DNA of 45,072 nt from a virus: positions 1-45,072 of IMG/VR virus record IMGVR_UViG_3300005830_000063; one strand, written 5' to 3'. Numbering within the stretch: the first letter of the stretch is position 1; every line of letters begins with the position of its first letter. Below the pieces are notes generated by a model. The model was not told where the DNA came from. It did not search any database and worked only from the letters and a program-made list of their open reading frames with translations. A program made the position numbers and the translations under genes. Below are positions 23,499 to 35,400 of the stretch, piece after piece.

Positions 23499-26400
23499 GC
23501 TCATTAGCGAACTGCTTAAAAATACATAATATATCTCCTGCTGAGGCAAAGCTTATTCGCCAGAAAGCAAAGGATTACAAAAGAGAGAAATTCAGTGCCA
23601 AGGAAGCCAACGAGGGCGCAGTACAGGACGTTATCAATCAGTTTATCCAGGAGAGAGAAAACATAATCCGGCAGATCGAGGCGGCGAAGAAAGGAGGCAA
23701 AGAAAATGCCAAAGTGCAAGAAACCCAAAAAACCGTAACCGAAGTAACTCCATTCACAAGGGGATACATTGTCAAGGATCGGCTATCCGGCCGCATCGGT
23801 GTTGTTGTCCGTCCGACATATCCGGGGCGAGTGGAGGTAATTTTCAATGACGGCCGGCGAGATGAGTTTGGGCAGGTTCAGCTTATAAAAACTGAAGAAT
23901 TCGCCGTCAGCGATCAGGCTATAGATCTGCAAAAATTTGTCCTGAGCAAAGAGCCAGGCCAGCTCCCCCATGAAAAGCTGAAGTCTTTAAAAGCAGGAGA
24001 TACCTTCTCACATGGATTACATACCTATAAGATTACGGACATTTACGAGGATGGTTCAGTCAAAGCGCTCGATATAACCAACAAGAAGAAGCCTATCGAA
24101 AGAGTATTCCATGATTTCGAGAAAGAAACCCATCTCAAGCTAGACACTTCAGAAGCGAAGAAGCCGGAGGAATATGGCACCAAAAATACCGTGTTCACAA
24201 AGGAGAGGGCAGACGCGGCCAGGGAGAGATTACGCAAGAAGCTCAACCGGGTATATATGGGCCTCGATCCAGAGATTGTCAGGGATGGCATTGAAATAGC
24301 CGGATTCCATATTGAGGCAGGGGCCAGGAAGTTTAAGGATTATTCCCTTAAGATGATTGAGGATTTCGGGGAGGCTATCAGGCCTTACCTGAGGTCGTTT
24401 TACATGGCAGTAAGAAATTATCCCTCCTTTGATAACGAGGGAATGAATACCGAGGCCGAACTGGATTTGATCGAGAAGCAGGCAGAAAAGGGCGAGGAAA
24501 CAAAGCCGTATTTTATTTACCAGAAAGAAACACGGAATTTTATGGAGGTGGACGGCAAAAAGATAACGTTCGAAGGCTTTGAAACCAATGATCTTTTTAT
24601 CTACCACCATCCTAAGGATACGATCGATAATTGGGCTATCTACGAGGGCCATTCTGGAATAAAAGTCTCTGGCGGCCGCACGAGGAAGGAAGCCATTGAA
24701 AATACACGCAAGTTATTGGAAAAGAACAAAGATAGAATCGAAGAAGCTATTAACAGGGCAATAGAAAGTACCGGAAGATCTCCGAGGTATGCAGGTGTTG
24801 ACTTCGGGGAGCAAAGTGCTAAAATAAAGCCAGAAGGAGTTATTGATGAAAGCTTGGGTACAGCAGGCAATCAACCACTGGAAGGAGTTTCAGCCGAAGA
24901 GGTACGAGGAACTTCAGAAGGCGGGCCAACTACAGCAGGAGGCGGAGAGCGCGGCAGAGCTGACCGAGAAGGCACTGGAAGAACTGATGTCGCAGGGAGC
25001 GACGTTCTCGGAGGCGTGGGAGCAGGTGAGAGAGTTATACCTATTCCCGAAGGAAGAGCCGAACTTGGAGACGTCAGAGAAACAGGACGACCTGAGCGCA
25101 CACAAGATAATAAGCTCGGAAATGCAGAGCCTTCAGGAAGCACTGAACGAAGCGGATTAACCCCCACTCCCGGAGAAATAACCCCGAAGCAAAACTACAC
25201 GATCACCGATGCCGATAATCTAGGCAAAGGGTCTCAAGCACAGAAATTCGCTGACAACGTAGCGGCTATCAAGCTGATCAAGAAACTTCAGGAAGAGGGC
25301 AGGCAGGCCACGCCTGAAGAGCAGGCCGTCCTTGTTCGATATGTAGGGTGGGGCGGTATCAAAACTGCCTTCCCAGACGAAACCGGGAAATTCAATAAAG
25401 GATGGGAAAAGAAGGGTCAACTACTTAAAGATCTGCTCAGCAAAGAAGAATGGGACGCTGCATATAGCACCATTCTTGACGCCCACTACACATCACAAGC
25501 TGTAATTAACTCCATGTACGAGATTGTAGACCGGCTCGGTTTCAAGGGCGGCAATGTCTTGGAGCCATCTATGGGCACCGGTAATTTCTTTGGCCTCATG
25601 CCTCTTAGCATGAGAAACGATTCGGCCCTTACCGGAGTGGAATTCGACAATATTACCGGAGCCATAGCGAAACAACTATACCCGAATACGCATATCATGG
25701 CTCCAATGGGATTTGAGGATGCAAGATTCGCTGATAATTTCTTTGATCTCACAATAGGAAATCCACCATTCGGCAACAGGCCGATACCGTATGGTACGAG
25801 TAAACACCTAAAGGGATTCACCATCCATAATTATTTCTTTGCGAAATCATTGGATAAACTGCGCCCTGGCGGTATTCAGGCAATGGTAGTTTCGAGATGG
25901 TTTCTTGATAAAAAAGACGCATCACAAAGAGAATACCTGGCCCATCGAGCTAACTTCATCGGGGCGATCCGGCTACCGAATACGGCCTTTCAGGAAAATG
26001 CACTCACAGAAGTAACCACGGATATTGTTATTTTCCAGAAACTTCCCGAAGAGGCATATGGCAGTGCAGATAAATCATGGACGAAGACCGGGATGGTACA
26101 GGACCCACTCGGCGGCGAGGACATAGAGATCAGCCAGTATTTCATAGATAATCCCGTGATGATGCTCGGCCGCATGGAGCGCAGCGGGAAAATGGTAACT
26201 GGCATGGAGCCCACTCTTGCATACATAGACGGTTCAGATATCAACGCCATGATGCAGGACGCCATTAATCAGCTTCCCCAGAATATATACGGAGAGACCG
26301 GGACCGTATTGCCAACCTATGAGCTTACAAGGGAAAGTGTCGAGCCTGCGCCGGAAGGCTACAACATTGGGTCTTATATCGTAGAGGACGGCAAGTTAAA

Positions 26401-29400
26401 GCATATCGAAGAATCTCCGGACGGCTCGCAAGTATCCGTAGAACTAACTCCGGAGACGCAATGGACAGAAAAACAAAAACTCGGGCAAGGAAGATATGAA
26501 AGGCTGATGAAGCTCGCTGAATTGCGCGATTCTGTACGAAAACTTCTTCGTCATGAAGTCCAGGACGATGCTAAATCCGTCATGGAGGAGGAACGGGAAA
26601 AGCTCAATAAGCTTTATGACGAATTTGTAAAGGAGCATGGATATCTCAACAATACCGCCAATGCCTCTCTTTTCCATGACGATCCTGATAGCCCTCTTCT
26701 TCTCGCTTTAGAAAACAATTATGAGAGGGGTATCAGCAAGACAGTGGCGGCAAAGCTCGGTATCAAACCTGAAAAGCCGACAGCCAGTAAGGCAACGATA
26801 TTCAAGAAAAGGGTTATTTCTCCATATGTTCCAGTAAACAGCGCTGATACGGCCGAAGACGCCTTGATGATCACGTTATCTCAGCTTGGAGAGGTAAACA
26901 TCACTCACATGGCAAACCTTACCGGCAAGGAAAATAGCGAGATAATAAAGGAACTTCACGATGATCTTGAAAACCCGATCATCTTCCTGAATCCTGAAAC
27001 CGATACCTGGGAGCAGGCTTCGAAATATCTGAGCGGCAATGTCAAAAAGAAAGAGAAGATCGCGCGTGAGAAGGGCCTGATAAAAAACGCTGAAGCTTTG
27101 AGGGCCGTATTCCCTCCTGATATAAAAGCCTCGGATCTATCCGTTAAGCTCGGGGCGTCCTGGGTCAACGAAAAGACATATGAGGATTTCGCTAAATACC
27201 TGTTCGGAGATGAGGCCGACGTAGTAGCAAAATATATAGCTACAGACGGCAGAATTATCATCGACATAAGGGGAGGCAATGAAGGCAAATTACGCAAATA
27301 CAGCACGCCGCGCATAGATGGGCCAACCCTTCTTAAGAAAATCCTCGGATCAGCGAACATCGCAGTGTATGACGTCCTCGATGATGGTTCACGGCAGATC
27401 AATAAAGATGCAACGGTAGCGGCCATTGCAAAGGCAGATGAGATCCGGCAGGAATTCGAAGATTGGATATTCAGTGAAGCCGGGAGAAGAGATTCACTGC
27501 TCCAATTCTATAACGATAACTTTAATACTGATGTCGAGCCTAAATACGATGGTGAACACTTACTGCTACCCGGCAAGGTGCCTGATGCCACTATTCAGCT
27601 ACGCAGACACCAGAAAAACGCTATATGGAGAATCATTCAGGATCAGAAAGCATTACTCGACCATGTAGTAGGTGCAGGCAAGACCTATACCATGGTAGCA
27701 GCAAGCATGGAAATGAAGCGCATGGGAATTGTAAGGAAGCCCATGATAGTAGTCCCTAACCATCTGGTAACTCAATGGGCGAAGGATTTCTATACCTTGT
27801 ATCCGGGAGCAAAGATCCTCGCCATGAAAAAGAAGGATTTCGAAAAGAGAAACCGGAGAACTATGCTTTCCAGAATCGCTACAGGAGATTGGGATTCCGT
27901 CATTGTAGCACATTCCAGTTTTGGCTTTATCAACGTAGATAAAGAGTGGGAAGCATCATTTATCAAGAAACAAATCGACGATCTGATGGAGGCTGCCAGA
28001 ATCACCAGAGAGACGGAGGGGAAGAGAAGCCGGAGGGCGAGCGAATATCAGAAGGCGGTCGAGCGCCTTCAGGCAAAACTAAAGGCCCTGCTTGATAAGC
28101 CGATCGACAATATTCTTACCTTTGAAGAGCTCGGCGTCGATCATCTGTTTGTAGATGAAAGCCACGAATTTAAGAATCTTTTCTTTACAACGGCAAAGCG
28201 CATGCTCGGCCTCGGCAACCCCATGGGAAGCCAGAAGGCAATGAATCTGTATATGAAAGCCCAATGGTTACAGCAGAAGCACTCTGGCAAGGGAGTGGTA
28301 TTTGCAACCGGCACTCCGGTCAGCAATAGCCTCAGCGAGCTTTATACGATCCAACGCTATCTCGGGCTGCAGGATCTTGAAAACAGAAACATAAAGTCAT
28401 TCGATGCATGGCTGAACAACTTCGGGCTAGAGCAGAGCGATTACGAATTGGACAGCACGGGAGTAAAGTTAAAGGCCGTGAATCGCCTCAGAAGCCTTAC
28501 CAATATCCCTGAAATTATGTCGCTTTATAAGCAATATGCTGACGGAGTGACAAACGATGATATCAAAAAGGCCTACAAAGAACAGACCGGCAAGGAATTT
28601 CCCATACCCGGTATCAAGGGCGGCCAGAGACAGAATGTTGTCGTAGATCGCTCAGATGATCAGGCCGCATATTTCGCAGATATAGTACAAAGGGCAGACG
28701 CCGTAGAGAAAAAAGATGTAGAGCCAGAAGAAGATAATATGCTGAAGATCACCACTGATGCTCGAAAAGCGGCCCTTGATATCAGGCTCGTAGATCCAGG
28801 AGCAAGCGATCATCCCGGCAGCAAGACTCACGTAGCCGCTGACAGGATAAGGGATATTTGGGAAAAATGGTCGGCAGACAAAGGGACGCAGCTTGTTTTT
28901 CTCGATCTGTCAATCCCTCTCAGCGCATCAAAGAGAGAACAGGCCAGTATCATAGATCTTATCAACAAAGCAGACGCGGGAGATGAAGAGGCTCAGCTTG
29001 CCCTTGATAAGCTAAATCCTGATGATCTTGTTGCCGCAGAATCAGCAAAAAGCGGATTCAGTGTATATGACGACCTGAGATCAAAGCTTATTGATCGTGG
29101 AATTCCTGCAGGGGAGATAGCTTTCATCCATGACTACAATACGGACAATAAGAAGCAGGATCTTTACGATATGGTCAACGCCGGGAAGATAAGGGTGCTT
29201 CTCGGGAGCACTTCCAAATTGGGCGCAGGGACGAACGTTCAAAAGAAGTTGGTAGCGGAGCATCACCTTGACTGTCCTTGGAGGCCTTCCGACATTGAGC
29301 AGAGAGAAGGAAGGATTATTCGCCAGGGCAATGAGTTAGTTGAAAAATATGGTGTCGGTAAATTCGATGTCGAGATTCATGCGTATGCTACAGAACAGAC

Positions 29401-32400
29401 TTATGACGCTCGTATGTGGCAGGTTCAGGAGCAAAAACTGATTGCTATAGGAGCATTGCGGAGCTATAAGGGAGAAAGAGAGATTGAAGAAGTAGCCGCG
29501 GCTGCCGCGACCGCCGCAGAGATGAAGGCCGCTTCAACCGGGAATCCTCTCATTCTTGAGGAAGTTAAGTTAAAGGATTCAATCAGAAAGCTCGAAATAA
29601 AGCAGAAGTCTCATAAGAGGCAGATATGGGACGCTGAAAGCGATATCAAGAAATTCGAACGGGCCCTCGAGGTCTTCCCTGAAGAGGTGAAGGATCTGGA
29701 AGTGGACGCCGAAAAAGTACGCAAGTATAAAGATAATCCATATGGCGAAGACAGGCCTTCCGTCAAAATACAAGGCAAAGAATACACAGATAGACAGGAG
29801 GCCTTAAAGGCGGCCAACGATGAAAAACTACGGCAAATCGGAGGCAAGGATGTAGAAACCCTTGTCAGAGAAACTCTCGTATTGAACATAGACGGAGAAG
29901 ACTATAAAGGCTTCGATACGATCAAGCAGTATATCGTCGATCATATTTCAGAAGGCTTCAATGTTTTGGTCGATGGAAAGAAAAAGCATGTATCAACAAA
30001 GGATAGAGCAGAGAGCATAGTTTCTGACGCCATGGATGTAAGAGAAAAAGAGGTAATGAAATCTCTTCCGAAGTTTTCTATCGATATCAATGGCACGCCA
30101 GCGACAAGCTCAACTGCAATAACGAAAGCCATACATGACGCCTTTGGTGACATGGACCCTTTTGCTATGGAGATCGGAGGCAAAGCCTACATAAAGAGAT
30201 CTGATGCCGGAAAGGCCGCCCAGGACATGATCGACGATCAGTTGCCAACGGTAAAGGGAGATATGCTGTCAAATTATCGTGTTGGTACTTTTGCAGGCAT
30301 GGAAGTCTTCATAGACGCCTTGAATCATCCAAAAGAATCACATGGGAGGATGTACGAATTCGAGGTATCGATAAAACTCAGGGGGAAGTCTACCCAAATA
30401 GATTCCGGCATTGTAAGCAATACGCCGGGAATGGAGATATCCAGAGTAGAGAGATTGGCTAAGCATATTATTTGGGAACTGAGCACGAAGAAAGCGACCT
30501 TGAAATCAGCCAAAGAGCAAATGCCTGTTCTACAACAGATTTTATCTAAGACATGGCCGCAGCAGCAGGAGCTTGACGAAAAGAAGGCGAGGCTCGCTGA
30601 GGTACAAAAAATACTTTCCGAGAAGCCGAAAAAGCAGGAAGAAGAGGGCGGTGAAGCACCTGCGCTATCCCTATCCGAAGATGAAGACCTGAAGGCCTTC
30701 GCGCAATCCATAGAGGCGAAAAATGCTTTCGGATCGGCAATGAATCCGGAAACTTCTGACGATTACCTGGCCCTTCTGAAGAAAGACTATATGACGCTTT
30801 CAGACCGGGAGAAATTCATTGTAGACAATCTGATGAGCCCGGAATACAGTCTTGGAGACAGAAAAGCCGCAGGCCTCGACATGGGAGAAGTTAAGGCCTC
30901 GATCGTTGATCTTCAGAAGGAATGGAAGAATGGTCCGGATATCCGCGTGGTTCAATCCCAAGCGCAATTACCGGATCGCCTGCAGAAATACATATCTTCC
31001 TCAAAGGGCAAGGGAGCCGTGGAGGGGATATTCGATCCCAACACCAAAGGTATTTATCTTGTAGCTGACAACCTTAGATCGATCGGGAGAGCTCATGTTG
31101 TTCTATTTCATGAGGCAGTAGGGCATTACGGCCTTAGGGGTATCCTGGGCGGTGATATCGCTCCTATCTTGAATCAGGCCTACATAGCGAAGAAGAAGGA
31201 AGCCGATCAGATAGCCAAAAAGTACGGCCTCGATGTCAGCACTCAGGAGGGAAAGCAGCGCGCTGCCGAGGAAGTGCTTGCTCGTATGGCAGAGAAAAAT
31301 GAAAAGTCACCGTTCCTTCAGAAAGTCTATGCAGCGATAAGAAACTGGCTCAGGAAAATAGGCTTTAATATCAACCTGTCAGACAACGATCTAAGGGTAA
31401 TGGTATCCCAGGCTCGCCAGTTTATCGAGGAAGGCAAGAAACCCTTGAATCTTAGCGGCCTAGCCGCCATGAGCAGGAGAGAGGCAAGGGGAGGTTTCTA
31501 CTCTCAGCTTTATAAGGTACTCGACAATAAGTTGCCTGATCAGGTTACTCCTACACTGTTCAATAAGGTGATCGGCCAGCATCGTGAAGGCATACTCGGC
31601 ATAAAGCCGGAAGAGATAGCAGACACCAAGGCAACCGTCTCAGCGATCTTCGGGGATAAGAAGATCCTGCCGAAACAAGAGATATTGGATTATCTGAGAG
31701 CATCGGACAGGACCGATGTTCAGGATGTTGTTTTGGGAGGCGATTCTAAATATAAGAAATTATTGGATAAATTTTCCAGAAAAGTTAGTAAGAGACTAGG
31801 CCGCCAAGGATGGACATTTGAAGATCTAACAGAGGAAGAATATAAAGAGTATTACGAAATTTATAAGCGAAAAGATGTGTCTTATTACACTACTCTTATA
31901 GCTGAAACAAAAGCAGAGAAAGATAAGGTACTGGAAGATTTTAAGGAGGCAGAAAATGTTTTTGATAGGATTTCCGAAAACTTAAAAAAAGGTATCCCAG
32001 TAGGTTCGTCAAATAAGAAATTTTATGATGACTATTTTAAGAATGGGAATCCGTTTGAAGCTGAACTATATAGATTATATGACAAGATAAAGATGCTGGA
32101 AGAGGAAAAGGAAAGGTCAGCAATTCAAGGAACGCATTTCTCGGAATATAGCATACCTGGATATATAACTGATAGTTATAGAGAACAATTTGTAACGGCG
32201 AAGAAAATATCCGGAGAAAAATTAAAAGATAATCCGGAGCAAAACTGGAAAGACGGCCATTCGGCATATTCAAATATCGAGAATCCGATTGTGCGAATAC
32301 GCTACAACGATCGAACGGATGCTGATGGCAACATCATAAGATTTATAGAAGAACTTCAGGGGCCAAACCCTGAAAACGAAAAGAAGATGCCAGAAATATA

Positions 32401-35400
32401 CCGGAAGTATAAATATCAGATAGGACTAAAGCGAATCCTTCAAAATATTGCTGAAGAGAACGAAACGAGAAAAGCTAATTTTGAAGATACAATAGATGCT
32501 ATCGCATGGACTACCGGAGATACGCAAGCTTACAGGTACAATCTCAGTACATATATCGATGAGATAGGTTATGCCGTTAATGACGATGGAACCTATGAAA
32601 TACATTCATATAAGCATGGAGAAGAATTATCTCAACTGACACAGAAAAATGTACCATCAGAAAAACTTGAAAATATTGTTGGCCTTAATCTTGCCAAGAG
32701 AATAAGGGCAGGAGAAGGTGCTAAAGATGGTGATCTGAAAATGTTTGGAGGCCTCGATCTTAAAGTTGGAGGAGAAGGCCTGAAAAGAGTATATGATGTC
32801 ACGATACCTAAATTCCTCAATAAATACGGAGAACAGTGGGGCGTGAAGGTCAAGGAGGTTGAGATTACCTTGGCGGGGATGAAGGATGCTGGCGACAGAG
32901 TTTTTGACACTAAGGCTGCCGCTATTGATTGGGCCGATGAGAACCTTGGAAATCACCAATACGAGATACAAAAGCGTGAGAACATCGGCGGATTTATTAT
33001 CTACGATTCCTACGACCATAAATATATTCAAGGGGATTCTGTGATACTAGCCTCTTCCATCCCTATCACTCCCGAGATGCAGGCCGATATCCTCCAAGAA
33101 GGGCAGCCGCTATTTGCGCGCCAGGAGATGAGCGTGGCCGAGCTCGAAACATGGAAGAAACAGACGGAGGAATTATACGCGGCCGAGCCGCTAACCGAAA
33201 CTGACGCGGTAGGACGGCTGAATCGCAGGCTTACTCTCCGGGAACTGGACAATGCCATTAAAAAAGCAAGGGAACGCGAAAAAACAGCGCCTATGTTCTC
33301 TCGTGGCGATATCGATCCTGTATCCTCGGACTTCGCGGAAGTGGAGCAAAGAATTCAGGCGTCCAAGGGCGCACCAAAGGCGGGGCTTAAAGAGAAGATA
33401 ACCAAAGGTATCGAAAGAACTGCCCATTCCTTTACCAGACATTTCCCTCTTCTGGACCCGAAAAGAGACGGAGCAGAATCGGATATCCTGAGAAGAGCGG
33501 AAAGCATACCGGAATATGCCAAGAAGACCGCGACGAAAGACATAGCGGCCATTGTCGGTAATTTAAGAAAAAATCAGGCCGAAGTGTTTACTCGCGTACT
33601 GATACTGGACGATATGCTGAAGGATATCGAAAGCGGCCTCCTGAAAGGCGAACTGCCGTTCGGGTATGGCAACGAAGAGCAGGTAAGGGCTGATCTCGAA
33701 AAGTTTCAGCGCGCGGCAGATGGTAATGCCGAGATCCGGGCGGCACTGGAAAAACGTAAGCAATACATGGATAACCTTCGCAATCGTCTTGTCGGCAGGG
33801 GTTTACTCCATGAATCCGTCAATGAAGACGATCGCTATTTCCATCATCAGGTTCTTGAATATATGGCAATCCGGGCAGAGGGAGGCCAGTATACCGGCTT
33901 ATCTTCCGGGGATATGAGGCTGAAGAAAAAGGGATGGCAGCTCGCCAGAAAGGGCTCATATCTCGATTACAACACCGATTATCTTCAGTCTGAATTCGAG
34001 GTAGTATCACAGGCCCTTTCACAGATCGAGACGGCTGATACCATGAAAAGACTCAAAAGGACGGCCGATATTTCCGGCCAGGTGAGAGCCGAAGCAAGAG
34101 ATCATGACTTGGATAACTGGCAAGAGGCAATACCCGAGGGCTATACGATATGGCAGCCGGAAAAGGGGAATCACTTCTACCGCGTGCATGTCCTTACGGA
34201 AAGGGTCCTTGATCAACTCCTAGCCGATATCGACACATGGGATACAACCAAGAGTTTCGATGAACTCATGGAAAGCAACGAGGTTCGGCAAGTATTGGCC
34301 CTCGGAGGGAAAAAAGAACAGTGGGTTATCCCGGACAGGCTTGCAAAGACGCTCGATAATTTCAGGGCCTTTAAAGATGAGGGGCCGGTCGGCAAAGCCT
34401 CCAAATCTATTCTTAACACTTGGAAGCAATGGACGCTTTTAAATCCATTCAGGATCGTCAAATACAACCTGAACAACATGAGCGGCGACCTTGATATTGC
34501 TCTTGCATATAGCCCGAAGATCCTGAAATATGCGAAGGGAGCAATGGCCGATCTCTTAAGAGACCAGAGGAATAAAGCCGTTACTCCTGAGCTTCAGAAG
34601 GAACTGGATATAGCCCTGAAGAAAGGCGTCATAACATCAGGCATAACTATCCATGAGATTACGGACATAAACGAATCCGGCCTTTTCAGTATCCTTACAG
34701 GAAAAGATCATAATCTTATTCAAAAGATATGGAAAACCGCGAAAGATTATACGAACTGGCGCGAAAACATCCTGCGCCTCGCGGCCTACCGTCACTTTAA
34801 AAATGAGATCGACAATGGCAAAAAGGTATACGGAGCATCGAAAAAGGCCGAGATAGACAAGATCACGAATCCTGACGATCGTGCCGCTAAACTGGCCAGA
34901 GAGCTGATAGGAGATTACGGAAATGTCTCTGAGGCCGGCCAGTGGATCAGGGCCCATATGATTCCCTTCTGGTCGTGGGCTGAAATCAATGCTCCAAGAT
35001 ATGTTCGCCTTATGAGAAATCTAAAGAATGAAGGACGTACCACAAGAGATGCTCAGGGGATAATAGCCTGGAAGGCAACCAAACTCGGCCTGAAGGCCTC
35101 TATCTTGTTTGCCCTGATAAGCCTTTGGAATGGTACGTTCTGGCCGGACGAAGAGGAAGAGCTTGGCATAGGAGGCAGGAGACAGCTTCATATCATCCTC
35201 GGCAGAAATGAAGATGGCACGATCAGAACGCTAAGATTTCAAGGTGCCCTCTCTGATGCGCTTTCATGGTTTGGCCTTGAAAATCTTCCCCAGGATGTAA
35301 AGGATGTGACGAGCGGCAGAACAACCTTTAGCAAGAAATTCGAAGAGGCTTACAAGGCTCCAATAAACAAGGTGATTCAGGGAATGAGACCGCTTGAGAA

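Noticed and set aside
23847-23888. GGAGG plus ATG, 13-codon +1 frame
   Set aside because: The host frame here is the structured SH3-like segment and the nested product is too short to evaluate.
31956-31985. AAGGAGG plus ATG in the +1 frame of the giant gene
   Set aside because: The frame is only nine codons, lies in the AT-rich insert, and has no protein-like features; treated as chance.
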